NCBI RefSeq assembly: GCF_002575655.3
Contig: NC_053040.3
Location: forward strand, 465,792,780-465,856,779
Direction: 5' to 3'
Origin: Aegilops tauschii subsp. strangulata
Taxonomy: Eukaryota; Streptophyta; Magnoliopsida; Poales; Poaceae
DNA: 64,000 nucleotides
Part shown: piece by piece, positions 10,221 to 19,972 of the stretch
Position numbering within the stretch: position 1 is the stretch's first letter
How the letters are laid out: every line of letters starts with the position of its first letter
Translations under genes and position numbers: made by a program
The notes under the pieces: model-generated
Told to the model about the DNA's origin: nothing
The model's database searches: none
What the model saw: the letters and a program-made list of their open reading frames with translations, nothing else

Positions 10221-10303
10221 TTGGATGGGAGGTCCATAGGCCTGTTTGTATTTTCTTGAGGGCCGTCATGTATCGACCGGCCTATGGACCTCCCATCCGA
10301 GGT
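10221..10303. repeat. Short near-perfect hairpin
   Basis: Arms 10221-10243 and 10281-10303 pair with one mismatch in 23 (core GGATGGGAGGTCCATAGGCC), separated by 37 bases. Confidence 0.85.
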
Positions 10304-10656
10304 TTTATTTTTCCTGAAACATCGGCAGCCCAATTTATGTATTTTTTTTGAAGAAAACGCAGAGGTCTGTTCTATTTTTCTATATAAGAATAGGAACGCC
10401 TGGTCCAACTTATGTTTCTCTTCTAACTATATTGTATATATTTAAATTATTTTATATGTTATTATATATTATTGTTATTGTCATCATATATTTAACAGGT
10501 ACTTACATATGTAAGAAAACAATATCCCACATCTTATTAACTTACAAAAATAATTTCTTAACAATAAAATCCTGGATTTTTTGGCAACGAAAATCCTGGT
10601 GATTGTGTACAAAAGCTTGGTAAGATTTAACGATCAATGTAATAATAAATCACTTA

Positions 10657-10660
<4 letters not shown>

Positions 10661-10699
<39 letters not shown>
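10661..10699. repeat. (AT)n microsatellite
   Basis: An uninterrupted TA/AT dinucleotide run of about 38 bases. Confidence 0.95.
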
Positions 10700-10700
<1 letters not shown>

Positions 10701-11023
10701 CAAAATGCTCAGCCCCTGTTTATTTTTTGATAACATTGCTGCGCCCACCCCAACATTATAATTAGAATAAGCCCAGCAAAATCGTGTATTTTGAGAAAGT
10801 GCAAATGGCCTGTATTTTTTTAGGAAAAACATAAATGGGCCGCATGGACGCTACATTATTTGTTCACCCAGCCCAGCTAATGGACTGTAATTCAAAAAAA
10901 AGAGATCAAATGGACTATAAATTCTACCCCGCAAAAAAAGACTGTAAATTCTGAAAAATGGGTTGAATACGTGCCACATTTTTGGAGGCTGAAATGTGGG
11001 CCAATAGGTCGAAGCCAATGCAA

Positions 11024-12440
11024 GTCCTTGTCAACTTAGTCAAAAAATGATTTTGACATCGTTAGCCGTTGGATTTACATCCAACAACCGGCATCCATCT
11101 TTAATCTCTCGTCTTCTTCCTCCAGCGCCGCTGGGACCACCTGCTCCCGCCTCCTCCTGCTAGCAGCTCTGCTTAGCATGCTTCGCTGTGAAGTGCTACT
11201 CCACCGTTGGCCAGGCCATCCCTCCACCCCTCCACACCTCCCGTTCTTCTCCACCGACTGCCGAACCACACCGCACCAGAACCAGTTAACCCTCGTACAC
11301 CTCTCTGTCTACGACTCTACTCCCGCGTCTTCCCATCTTCGGCTCGTTGCTGTCCGGGGCCTCGCCGTCGTCCACCACCTTGGATGCGCTCAGCGCGGAG
11401 TGGTCAACATGGTCAACGAACGACACCATTGGAAGTAGACTGTGCGTGGAGAGGCTAACAGCTGGGTCCATGGCCGCACGCAAGGAAATGCCTCCTTATT
11501 ACGCGCAAAATAATGATTCCTCCACCTGACAGCTGGGACCCACCGGAAGGGCCTCTGTATTTCGTGAAAAAGTTCCCACTGCTGACAGGTTGGACCCACC
11601 ACCTATATCTTCGCACGCAAGGAAGTGCCTCCTTATTACGCACAAAAAAATGAATACCCCCTGCTAGCTGGGACCCACAATAGTGGGAGGCTGACTTGTG
11701 GGCCAACTAAGTTGACGGGGACGGAGAGCTTTGTCAACTTAGTCAATATGAACGATTCTAGCTCCAGTGACCGTACAATGTCCATCCAACGGCCATAGTG
11801 CTTCTTCAACCTCTGGTCTTCTTGCTCCAGCCGCCCAAAGCAGCGCCAGTTGTGCCTCGTGCTCCTGCCTCCCGTGGCCGGTTGCGATGCCGCGGAGGCC
11901 TCACCGCCCCCTACTACTCCCACCGCTGGCCAGGCCATCCCTCTAGTCACCCACACCCCCTGTTATTCTGCGGCGACGGCAGCCTCACACCGCAGCGAAC
12001 CAGTGAACCCTCATACTCCTCTACGCGTGGGCATCCACTGCCGCGTCTTCCCTCGCTCCGCGTCGTCCCCTTCCCAGGCCTTGCCGTCGTCCACCGCCTT
12101 GGTGCTCTCGGCGCGGCGTGGTCAACATGGTCAAGGAACGGCTTCCATCGGACGTGGACTGTACGTGGAGAGGCTGACAGCTGGGTCCACGGCCGCAGCA
12201 AGGAAGTGCCTCCTTATTATGCGGAAAATAATGATTCCTCCACCTGACAGCAGGGACCCACCGGACGGGCAACCGTATTTCGCGAAAAAATGTTTCCCCC
12301 CTGACTGCTGGGACCTACCAGTGACATCTTCGCACGCAAGGAAGTGCGTCTGGGCAAAAAAAAATGATTCGCCCCCCTGACTGCTGGGACCCACCAGCTA
12401 TATCTTCGCACGCAGGGAAGTGCCTGACAGTCGGGACCCA
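11024..12440. repeat. Tandem duplication of a ~700-bp unit
   Basis: Two copies in the same orientation lie at about 11024-11728 and 11729-12440. Matching landmarks in order are TTGTCAACTTAGTCAA, the CTCCAGC block, GGCCAGGCCATCCCTC, GTGGTCAACATGGTCAA, GCACGCAAGGAA(A/G)TGCCTCC, GGACCCACCGGA and ATCTTCGCACGCA(A/G)GGAAG. Inside each copy the GACAGCTGGGACCCACC phrase recurs several times. Open frames match no known protein and are not conserved between copies. Confidence 0.7.
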
Positions 12441-12659
12441 CCTGGTCGAAATGTACATAGCATTGTCATTCTGGTCGCGAACGTGTACGTACATACTAGT
12501 CGATGTAGAGCGTGCACGTGTCGTAGTAGAGGCGCGCATGTAGCATGTACACGTACGTACAGTGGCCAGTGTGCAAGAAAGAAAATACGGCCACGTACGT
12601 ATATACGGGCGGGGTCTCGAACGCCTACTCGCGCATACGTACGACTAGGGCTCGTGTGC

Positions 12660-13075
12660 ATGGCTGGGTCGGAATGGAGAAACTGCGTCGTCGTCGTGTT
12701 CATGGGGAGGCAACAGAATGCGTCGTGTTCATCGGGAGGCAATAGAACACGTGGGAGCCAACCAGCTTGGACGGAACAGCCGATGGAAACGAGGCCTGGT
12801 GTACCATAGAACGGAGGAAACGACCTTGTGTTTGACCGGCCACATTCGAAACAGGATCTTGTTCATCGGGAGGGGTCTGGCGTACCGCAAAACGGAGGAA
12901 ACGGACCTCCTACGATCGAAACGGGGGTCCTATTGATCGAGAGGGGTGTGGCGTACCGCAAAACGGAGGAAACAGACTTGTGTTGGAGCGCTATGGTCGA
13001 AACGGGGGTCCTGTTCATCGGGAGGGTTGTGGCGTACCGTAAAACGGGACTCCACGGGATACTGTTCATCTCCAC
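12660..13075. repeat. Degenerate tandem repeat, ~100-bp units
   Basis: Three to four units share TTCATCGGGAGG, GGCGTACCGCAAAACGGAGG and GATCGAAACGGGGGTCCT. The last unit grades into the shorter-unit array to the right. Confidence 0.65.
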
Positions 13076-13460
13076 CGTCGACCCCCTCCAGCCTCCACGG
13101 GTTACTGTTCATCCACTGTCGACCTCCTCCAGCCTCCACCTGCGACTGTTCATCCACGGGCTCCTGTTCATCCAGCCTCCACCGCGCGCTACTCCACCGG
13201 CTACTGTTCAACCACCCCTCCACGGGCTACTGTTCATCCAGCCCTCCACCGTCTACTGTTCATCCAGCCCTCCACGGGGTGGTCCTGTTCATCCAGCCCT
13301 CCATGGGATCCTGTTCATCCAGCCCCAACCGGCTTGATCGATCGGGGTCCTGTTCATCTAGAGGCAACACCACAGGGTCCTATTCATCCACCCCCACCGG
13401 GAACTGTTCATCCAAACCCCCTCAGCAACGCTCACTGTTCATCCAGAGGCAGCATCGATC
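13050..13460. repeat. CTGTTCATCCA minisatellite-like array
   Basis: The motif (A/C)CTGTTCATC(C/T)A recurs about 15 times, every 20-45 bases, usually with CCTCCAC(C/G)GG between copies. Translated frames across it (repeated SSP/CSS patterns) are artefacts of the repeat. Confidence 0.75.
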
Positions 13461-13548
13461 GGCTTCAGTTAGCAGCAGTAGCGAAGGAATCTGGGACTTG
13501 TAATTCGGTAACAACCCTACATGATGTTTGTGGCTAGGCCACGACAGT

Positions 13549-13566
13549 TGGCCCCCACCGTGGGGC
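13549..13566 (+). other. Primer-binding site, tRNA-Lys(CUU)
   Basis: TGGCCCCCACCGTGGGGC differs at one position from the complement of the 3' end of plant tRNA-Lys including CCA. It lies two bases after a CGACA that fits the expected LTR end (13546). Confidence 0.8.
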
Positions 13567-14019
13567 AAGCGCACGGTGGTGTTGAGTTCTTGGAGGGATC
13601 CAATTAAGGTTTCGAGAAGTTTGCCAAATTTCCAGATGAAAAAAAAATCTCCAGGAGAGGGCCCGCTGCCACCGCGAGCCGCCGACACAAACCTCCATGC
13701 GGTTCAATGTTTTCTGAGTCAAATTCGATGGGGGAGCGCCGCTATTACTAAGTCGCCACCGGTCTGAATCGGATAAGGCTTTGCGGGCGAACACGAGGTG
13801 GTCGTATGCTTAGAAGAAAAACAAATCTGCGAACGGATCAGTCCCCGAGAGGCAAACATAATCCGAGAGCAGATCAGCTGACGAAAATCACCAAAGATAC
13901 GTACTGGGTTCGGACAAGTCAATATCATGGAATAGTTCTTCAAGCAGACGAGGTCAGGTTAGTTATGACCCGGCGCCGTTGCCGAGCGACAACAGATTTT
14001 TACCCTGAGTCATTACCAT

Positions 14020-15860
14020 GACCCGCCTCGGAGCTGCTGACCTGCCGCTCTGATCTAAATCGCCATCTGCTGAACCGCCCCGGATGTGAGTTGCCTCAAC
14101 ATCCCTGCCGCTGCGAACTGCCCCCGCCGGAGTGGCCTCGAGCAGCCCACCTCCGATCGGTCGCCCAGCGTGACCTGTACCGTGGTCTTGGGGTGCCGTC
14201 CGTCTCAACTGAAGCTGGGAGATAGTCATCGGCCGCCTCGTTGACCACTTCCGGTGGAGCTCCTGCGAGACCCGCCGCTGACCCGGTCATGTGGCTTCTT
14301 CAACAAGCGGCTTCGCCGGCTCAATGGTGTCGCCGTCCGAGATCTGCTGCCGGTTCACTCCTTCGCTCAAGCTGCCCTACTGAGCCGGCCCCATCAAGTC
14401 GCCGTTGCATCATCGTCTTCGCGCCTTGCTACTGCAATCACAGCCACGACACGATAAGCCGCCGTTTGCATCAACCACGACTCGGAGAAACAAAGATGGA
14501 TTGACCAGAGCGGCTCCAACCCGAACTCCTCTACCACCACGGGCCACACCTCGCCATCGGGCCTCGCCTCGTCTCCGGTTCAAGTCGTCGTCGGGCCTCG
14601 ACTTGTCTCTGGTTCAAGTCACGGTCGGGTCGCGTCTCGTCTCCGGTTCCAGTCGCCTGCTGAGAGTCGCCTACTGTTTTTTGATTCGTCGTCCCTGGTT
14701 GTCTACACCACGGCGCCTTACTCTGTGCTGAGCCGCCGCGTAACTCCAAACCGCTGGCCTTCGTCGGGTCATAACACGCCCTGCAGGCTGGCATCATCAA
14801 ACCGCCCCGCTGACCCGCCAGCTGGGGCAGTCGCCGCGCGCCTCCACCAAGCGCCTGCGCTCGCATCTGAGTTACCCCTACCGTTGCGGCCCCGCGCCGC
14901 TCCGCCCCCACGCGAGCCGGCTGCGTCCGCGCCTGGCCTCCCGTCCGCTCCGAGCTGGCAAGCCCCTGCGTCATCGTGGCCATGGCTTGCCAGTGCCTCC
15001 GTGCCGTTCTCGTATCATCCGCCGGCTCAGCGCCGTCGAAAGAGCCACCTGGCGCAGCTCTGGCTTCTAAACCGCCGTCGCCGTCTTCTGCTCCGAGTCG
15101 ACTTCATGACCTCCGCCGAGCCACAATTGGGGCCGCCCCCCATTGTAAGTCAAACAACAACGCGGACGAGGACCTCGCATCGAGCCACCGCCTCGCGCCA
15201 TCCGTTCCTGTGCCAAGTTGCCGCCAGACCGCGTCCGCGCCTGTGCCGTCCCGAGACGGCCCGGCGCCCCACCTAGCCTCACGGGCTCCCCAGTCGGCTG
15301 CCGCCCCGCTCTGTCCGCATAGGCTGCGACCCGCGCCGCCGCACCTTGGATTCGCCTCCTCCGTCGCCGTAAAGTCACCGCGGCCGAGAGGCCCCGCCTC
15401 GTCGCTACCTCGCGCTGATGCGGCCGCGTCCTGCTCCTGAGCCACCTTCGCCAGGGGCCTCCTCGGCTGCGTCCGCGCCGAGTCATCGGCCTTGCCGCCG
15501 TCTCAGCCGTGGCCCCCCCTCTGCGCGCCCCTGCCGCGCTGCCCCTGTGAGTGGACCGCGCCTCGCCTGGCCACCGTAAACCGCCGTGGGTTGCTTCTGC
15601 TGCAGGCCGCCTTCAAAACAATCGCCACCCCAAACGCCGTGGCCTCGGGCCTCCTTTACAAGTCATCATCAGGATGCCCCGTGGTCGCCATTGAATCACC
15701 CGCTGGCGCTTAATGATTCGCGCTCTCGCGCGCCTTGCTTCCTCAGCGGAGGCCGCGCTGGGCCGGCCTCGCTTTCAACCCGCCGTCGGTCGAACAACCG
15801 CGCCGGTCCCGCTTCTAAACCGCCCGCGCCGTGAGTCGCCGTTTCCACTACTCCTTCCCC
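14020..15860. other. GC-rich, proline-rich low-complexity interior
   Basis: About 1.8 kb, strongly GC-rich on both strands. Open frames of 100-180 codons exist in all phases because stop codons are scarce in such sequence, not because a gene is evident. No domain is recognised. It could be a captured host segment or gag remnant beyond recognition. Confidence 0.5.
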
Positions 15861-16939
15861 AACAGCTGTGAACCGGCTGACTGAAATGACCCGTGACCCG
15901 GAGGTGATCTACGGCCATGGACACCAGCAGGGAACAAAAGATTATTTGCTCAGTCTACGGGCATGGACGCCAGAGCAGGAGCCTTGCTTCCCCTGTGCTT
16001 GCTCTGCCTGGAAGAAGGAAACGAAGAAAAAGTCAAGGGCGGTTCAAAAAAAAGACTATCAAAAGAAAAGCCAGTAGTCAGCTTGTACATGCGTGTACGG
16101 ATGACAAAGCACATGCATGGGCAAACCTGTAAACTGGTTGCCGTTCCAAATCGTCGCTTCCAAGCCTCTTCGACCCGGCCTCTGCTACTGTTGAGCTGCC
16201 GCGGCCGCCGGGTGAGTTTTGCTATTGTGAGCCGACCACTGCTACTCCACTGTTCACGTTCATCCGACGAAAATACCAGGTGCTATCCTTTCTATAAATC
16301 TTATCAGTATATATTACATTGTTTGAAAAACAATTACTCTGGTCTGTGGTATTTTTATTTCGTAGGACCATTATTTATTACAAAGGTGTGGCAAAGGGGC
16401 GTAAGCCAATATTGTTTTTGCACTCGTGCTTGTCCGTGCCATACAGCTGGACGGATACGTGAGCAAGTTGCCGCCCCCGCTACATCAACACACGCGACTG
16501 ACTCATCGTCCGCGCCCACAGCCGACTCGCCCGCCTTTACCGGGGTGATCATCAACTCCGCGGTTTATAATTTCTGGCCTGACATATCAGGTGAAATCCA
16601 TCCAGTATATTTTTCTATTATATATTGCTTTCTTTAAAAAGAGCAATTACTCCGGCTTGCAAAGTTATCTAATGCAGGACCCTAAATCGCCATATTGGTG
16701 AAAATTTAAAGGCCGTCAATTTTCGGCTTAAAAAGAAGGATTCCGGTTTAAAATCCGGCTCAAGGGAAAGCTATCTCCCACAAAGCTTTGAAGCTCTCAG
16801 TAGCCGGTTTAAGAATTTCCGGTTCAAAAAGAATAATCTCTCGCAGGTTCGAGTTCTCAGGAAAAATTAAAGGGACCAAAGAGAGTCTGTTGCAAAAGCA
16901 CAGCTCAAACATAGGTGCCCCTTGAGCACAGCTCACAGT

Positions 16940-17460
16940 ATCATTTGGGGGCTTGGTCGTATTCGAACCATAGCTACACCTCTTGATCTGGCTATCAAGC
17001 CAATATTATCATAAGAGCACAGCTCTGGTTACTTCGGTAATCCGGCTATCAAGCCATTATTATCATAAGGGGCCAAAGAGAGTCTGCTGCACAGCACAAC
17101 TCAAACATGGGTATCCCTTGAGCACAGCTCACAATATCACTTGGGGACTATATTCGAACCATAGTTGCACCTCTTGATAGGCTTAAGGCCACTAGGGAAA
17201 TCACTTGGGGGCTATGGGTTCGAACCATAGTTACATCTCTTCATAGGCTTAAGGCCACCAGGGAAATCACTTGGGGGCTTGGTCATATTCGAACCATAGC
17301 TACACCTCTTGATAGGCATAAGGCCACCAGGGAAATCACTTGGGGGGCTTGGTCGTATTCGAACCATAGCTACACCTCTTGATCGGCGCAATGCCACAAT
17401 TATGACTACTTGGGGGCTCTGGTCGTATCCAAACCATAGCTTAAACCCTCTTGATCATAC
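16940..17460. repeat. Tandem repeat, ~63-70 bp units
   Basis: At least six units contain TCACTTGGGGGCT, TTCGAACCATAG(C/T)TACACCTCTTGAT and GGCATAAGGCCACCAGGGAA-like sequence. They start near 16943, 17139, 17202, 17265, 17336 and 17407. Confidence 0.85.
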
Positions 17461-17744
17461 ACATACATATATATTGTATCATACATTGCATCATCATTAC
17501 ATCATCATAAGCATGTATCATATGTGCACGAATATACCGGTTTATATGGCAGGAATCGGTTTTCAAACCAGGTTATATTATTCAAATCTTTAATAGCCAA
17601 CATGGCTGGACTTTCATTGTGGTTATCAATAACCAATGTTATGATTGAGATTTTCAAAGTTGCTTCAGCGTAATGGCTATTATTTTATCAATGGATATGA
17701 TTTATTCTACAATGAAGGAATAGTCCCGAGTCGCTGCAGGCTTA

Positions 17745-18774
17745 CGACCCGGCACTTGGGGGCTACATTATTCAAGTTGAGATTACATCAAATATACAAG
17801 TCTCATGTCGCTGCAAGCATGCACCATGACACTTGGGGGCTAATGCAAAGTCATTTTTTGCTCACCTTATTGAAGACCCAACTCATCACATTGTAATGAG
17901 CCGGCCCTTGGGGGCTACCAATTGCTCCTGTCCAAAATTCAAGGTAAACAAGCCTTATTCCATTATATTGAAGGGTCCATTGCTCAGTTGATAAAGCACA
18001 AAGATCTTAAACCTTGTGGACGTGGGTTCAAGCCCTATGATGGAGGCTACATTATAAGATGTTATTTTCATTGAAGTATATATATAAGTGCCAGCTCAAT
18101 ATTATCTTACTGAGCCGGCCCTTGGGGGCTACACGTTGCTGTTCAAAGTTTACATGATCATATTTATAAAGTCCCTGCTCATTATTTCATAATGACCCGG
18201 CCCTTGGGGGCTACACTGGTTGAAGTTTTTATGAGCATAAGGCAATTATAAGTCCCAGGTTGCTGCAAGCATGACAACCCGACACTTGGGGGCTACATAT
18301 GTGGAATACTCAGTTTATGACTCATGACCGAGATGAACAAATCGGATTTCTTCAAGCTTGTGACATTCATATTGACGCAATTCTTAAGCTGTTACTATGT
18401 TACCTTCTTAAGACTTGGGGGCTACAAGTGATAGGCATATAAGGGGTATATTTTCAAAGCTGATGTTAACAAACAGTTATGACCCGGTGCCATCAATATT
18501 TATAAATCGGCAATTTTGGCAATGATAAACCGGCAAGTTCTATATCCTTAAACCGGCTGAAGATCAGATGAGTATTTCAAGGACCAATATTTCTGGTAAG
18601 CATTGGGAGCTGAGTCAAATGAATTATTCTTCATAATATTTTTCTGTGACAAACCAATGTCAGCAAATTGATTATGGCCTATTGACCCGGATTTTCTAGA
18701 AGGAAATGACAAGGATTTAAGGATGCTCAGGATCAGTTTAACATGGATAAATCCAAATTAAACTGGGGGCTAGT
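17745..18774 (+). repeat. Dispersed CTTGGGGGCTA(C) motifs
   Basis: The motif, usually after GCCGGCC or GACCCGGC, occurs near 17754, 17834, 17907, 18119, 18202, 18285 and 18414. A related ACTGGGGGCTAG lies directly against the 3' LTR as the polypurine tract (about 18762-18773). Confidence 0.85.
17973..18048 (+). other. tRNA-Lys(CUU)-derived sequence inside the element
   Basis: The segment matches plant tRNA-Lys from D arm to T arm: GCTCAGTTGATAAAGC, then an anticodon region with CTTAA after CAAAGAT, then TTGTGG, then GTGGGTTCAAGCCC. The A box and B box are recognisable. The anticodon loop has one extra A and the acceptor arms do not pair, so it is a relic and not a functional gene. Confidence 0.7.
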
Positions 18775-19504
18775 GTCGCGGATATACCCCGCGGTATGAA
18801 CGGGCCGGAGTTATAACCCGGCTGATACTTGATAACCCGGCAGGAGTTAAGTCAGATGATAACCCGGCAGGAGTTAAGCCAGATGGTAAACCGACAGGAG
18901 TTAAGTCAGATGATAACCTGGCAGGATTTGTCAGATGATAACCTGGCAGGAGGTAAGCCAGATGATAACCCGGCAGGAGTTAAGTCAGATGATAATTCGG
19001 CAGACAATCATAAACCAGCAGACTATCATAAACCGGCAGACAGTCATAACCTGGCAGACAGTCATAACCCGGTTGACAGTCATAACCCGGTAGACAGAGT
19101 CGCCTGGGATTAGTAAGCCCGAGACGTTATGAAGCCCAAGACGTTAAGAGGCCCATGAAGAGAAGTCAGAATAGTTTAAGTCTTAATCCGAGTTGGACTC
19201 TACATGTAACCCGCCCCTTCAACTTATATAAGGAGGGGCAGGGCACCCCAAGAGGGGAGAGGAATAATCTTAGGGCTAGACATAATTGGGAGAGCCGGTT
19301 TATGGTGACTCCCTCGTGATGATAATGAGACCTAGCCACAAACAGCATGTAGGGTTGTTACCAGATGATGTTTCCCGGGGCCCGAAGCTGTCTAAACCCT
19401 TGTCTTGTGTCGCGTCTCTCGATTCCGCTCAACCCCTCTCAAGCTACCACATATATGCGCTGGCCTCACGACTAAGTCCTCACACTAGGACATCTGTCGT
19501 GACA
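18774..19504 (+). mobile_element. 3' LTR of the tRNA-Lys-primed element
   Basis: It starts TGTCGCGGATATACC after the polypurine tract and ends ...CTGTCGTGACA, giving inverted ends TGTCGCG/CGTGACA. A TATA-like TTATATAAGG lies at about 19224-19233 followed by leader-like sequence, as expected for an LTR promoter. The end could instead be 19515 (CATGACA); the shorter choice fits the inverted ends better. Confidence 0.7.
18825..19095. repeat. Two tandem arrays inside the LTR
   Basis: About six copies of a ~27-bp unit (GATAACCCGGCAGGAGTTAA plus GTCAGAT) are followed by about six copies of a ~17-bp unit (CATAACCCGGCAGACAGT-like). The second unit looks derived from the first. Confidence 0.85.
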
Positions 19505-19972
19505 ATTCCATGACAGGTTAAGTTAACAGCCATCGATCGATCACTCGGGATCAGTAACGCGTAGCCTGCAGTGCAATCGCTCGGGTTCAGTTAGAGCCCA
19601 ACGCCTCGCTCAGGTTCAGTTAGAGCCCAACGCCTCGCACCCATGCGCGTGCGTGTACGAGAGAAACGCGCATCGCTCGGCCCCGACCACCCACCGTAAC
19701 CGGAAACACCCCGATATTTTCCTCGCCCTCGCTTCAACCACGGTTTTTTCCGTCATGGACGGCCCAAAGAATGTCATGCAGCTGTGTCTCCGGCCCGCCC
19801 AGGACGAAAAGCCCATTTTCTATCATGATTTTTTGTCATAGAAGTAGGAGCCCACCACATCTGTGATGATACCGGGTTTTGTCACAATTATCGTCATAGA
19901 AGTGTCATAAGTATGACAGAAAAAAAAATTCGTTCGGCCCAAAATGTCACGGATGTGTCTTTTTTTGTAGTG
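19505..19972 (-). mobile_element. CACTA element terminal fragment
   Basis: Read on the minus strand the fragment starts CACTACAAAAAAAGACACATCC, a CACTA-type terminus, with short repeated TGTCATAGAAGT-like motifs inside. A 36-bp unit containing GTTCAGTTAGAGCCCAACGC is duplicated in tandem at about 19580-19640. The opposite end is absent, probably lost when the LTR element to the left was inserted. It interrupts the Copia coding region at 19972/19973. Confidence 0.6.

Larger units (their letters stand above)
9801..11023. other. Gene-free, AT-rich stretch
   Basis: No gene is seen. It holds phrases such as GGGACCCACC that recur in the repeats to the right, a hairpin at 10221-10303, AT-rich sequence from 10330 to 10720 and an AT microsatellite. 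It may be part of one large decayed transposon running to about 13.5 kb, but I cannot place ends. Confidence 0.4.
13500..19504 (+). mobile_element. Non-autonomous LTR retrotransposon, tRNA-Lys primed
   Basis: A primer-binding site at 13549-13566 and a 3' LTR at 18774-19504 define a plus-strand element. The 5' LTR is almost wholly lost. The internal 5.2 kb has no recognisable gag, protease, reverse transcriptase, RNase H or integrase motif. 14.0-15.9 kb is GC-rich with proline/alanine/arginine frames in several phases, none conserved. From 16.7 kb on it carries many copies of CTTGGGGGCTA. The priming site and layout resemble large non-autonomous Gypsy-like elements of grasses; family name not assigned. 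It relied on enzymes from another element. Confidence 0.75.

Noticed and set aside
12420..13503. Plus-strand frames of 129-185 codons with repeated CSS and HP patterns
   Set aside because: They translate the CTGTTCATCCA array; unit length is not a multiple of three.
14405..15834. Several proline/arginine/alanine-rich frames of 100-183 codons on both strands
   Set aside because: Overlapping in all phases in GC-rich sequence; no domain and no retroviral motif.
16940..17460. CRISPR-like array
   Set aside because: Units are adjacent diverged tandem copies with no unique spacers, in a plant retrotransposon.
17973..18048. Functional tRNA-Lys gene
   Set aside because: The acceptor stem does not pair and the anticodon loop has an extra base.
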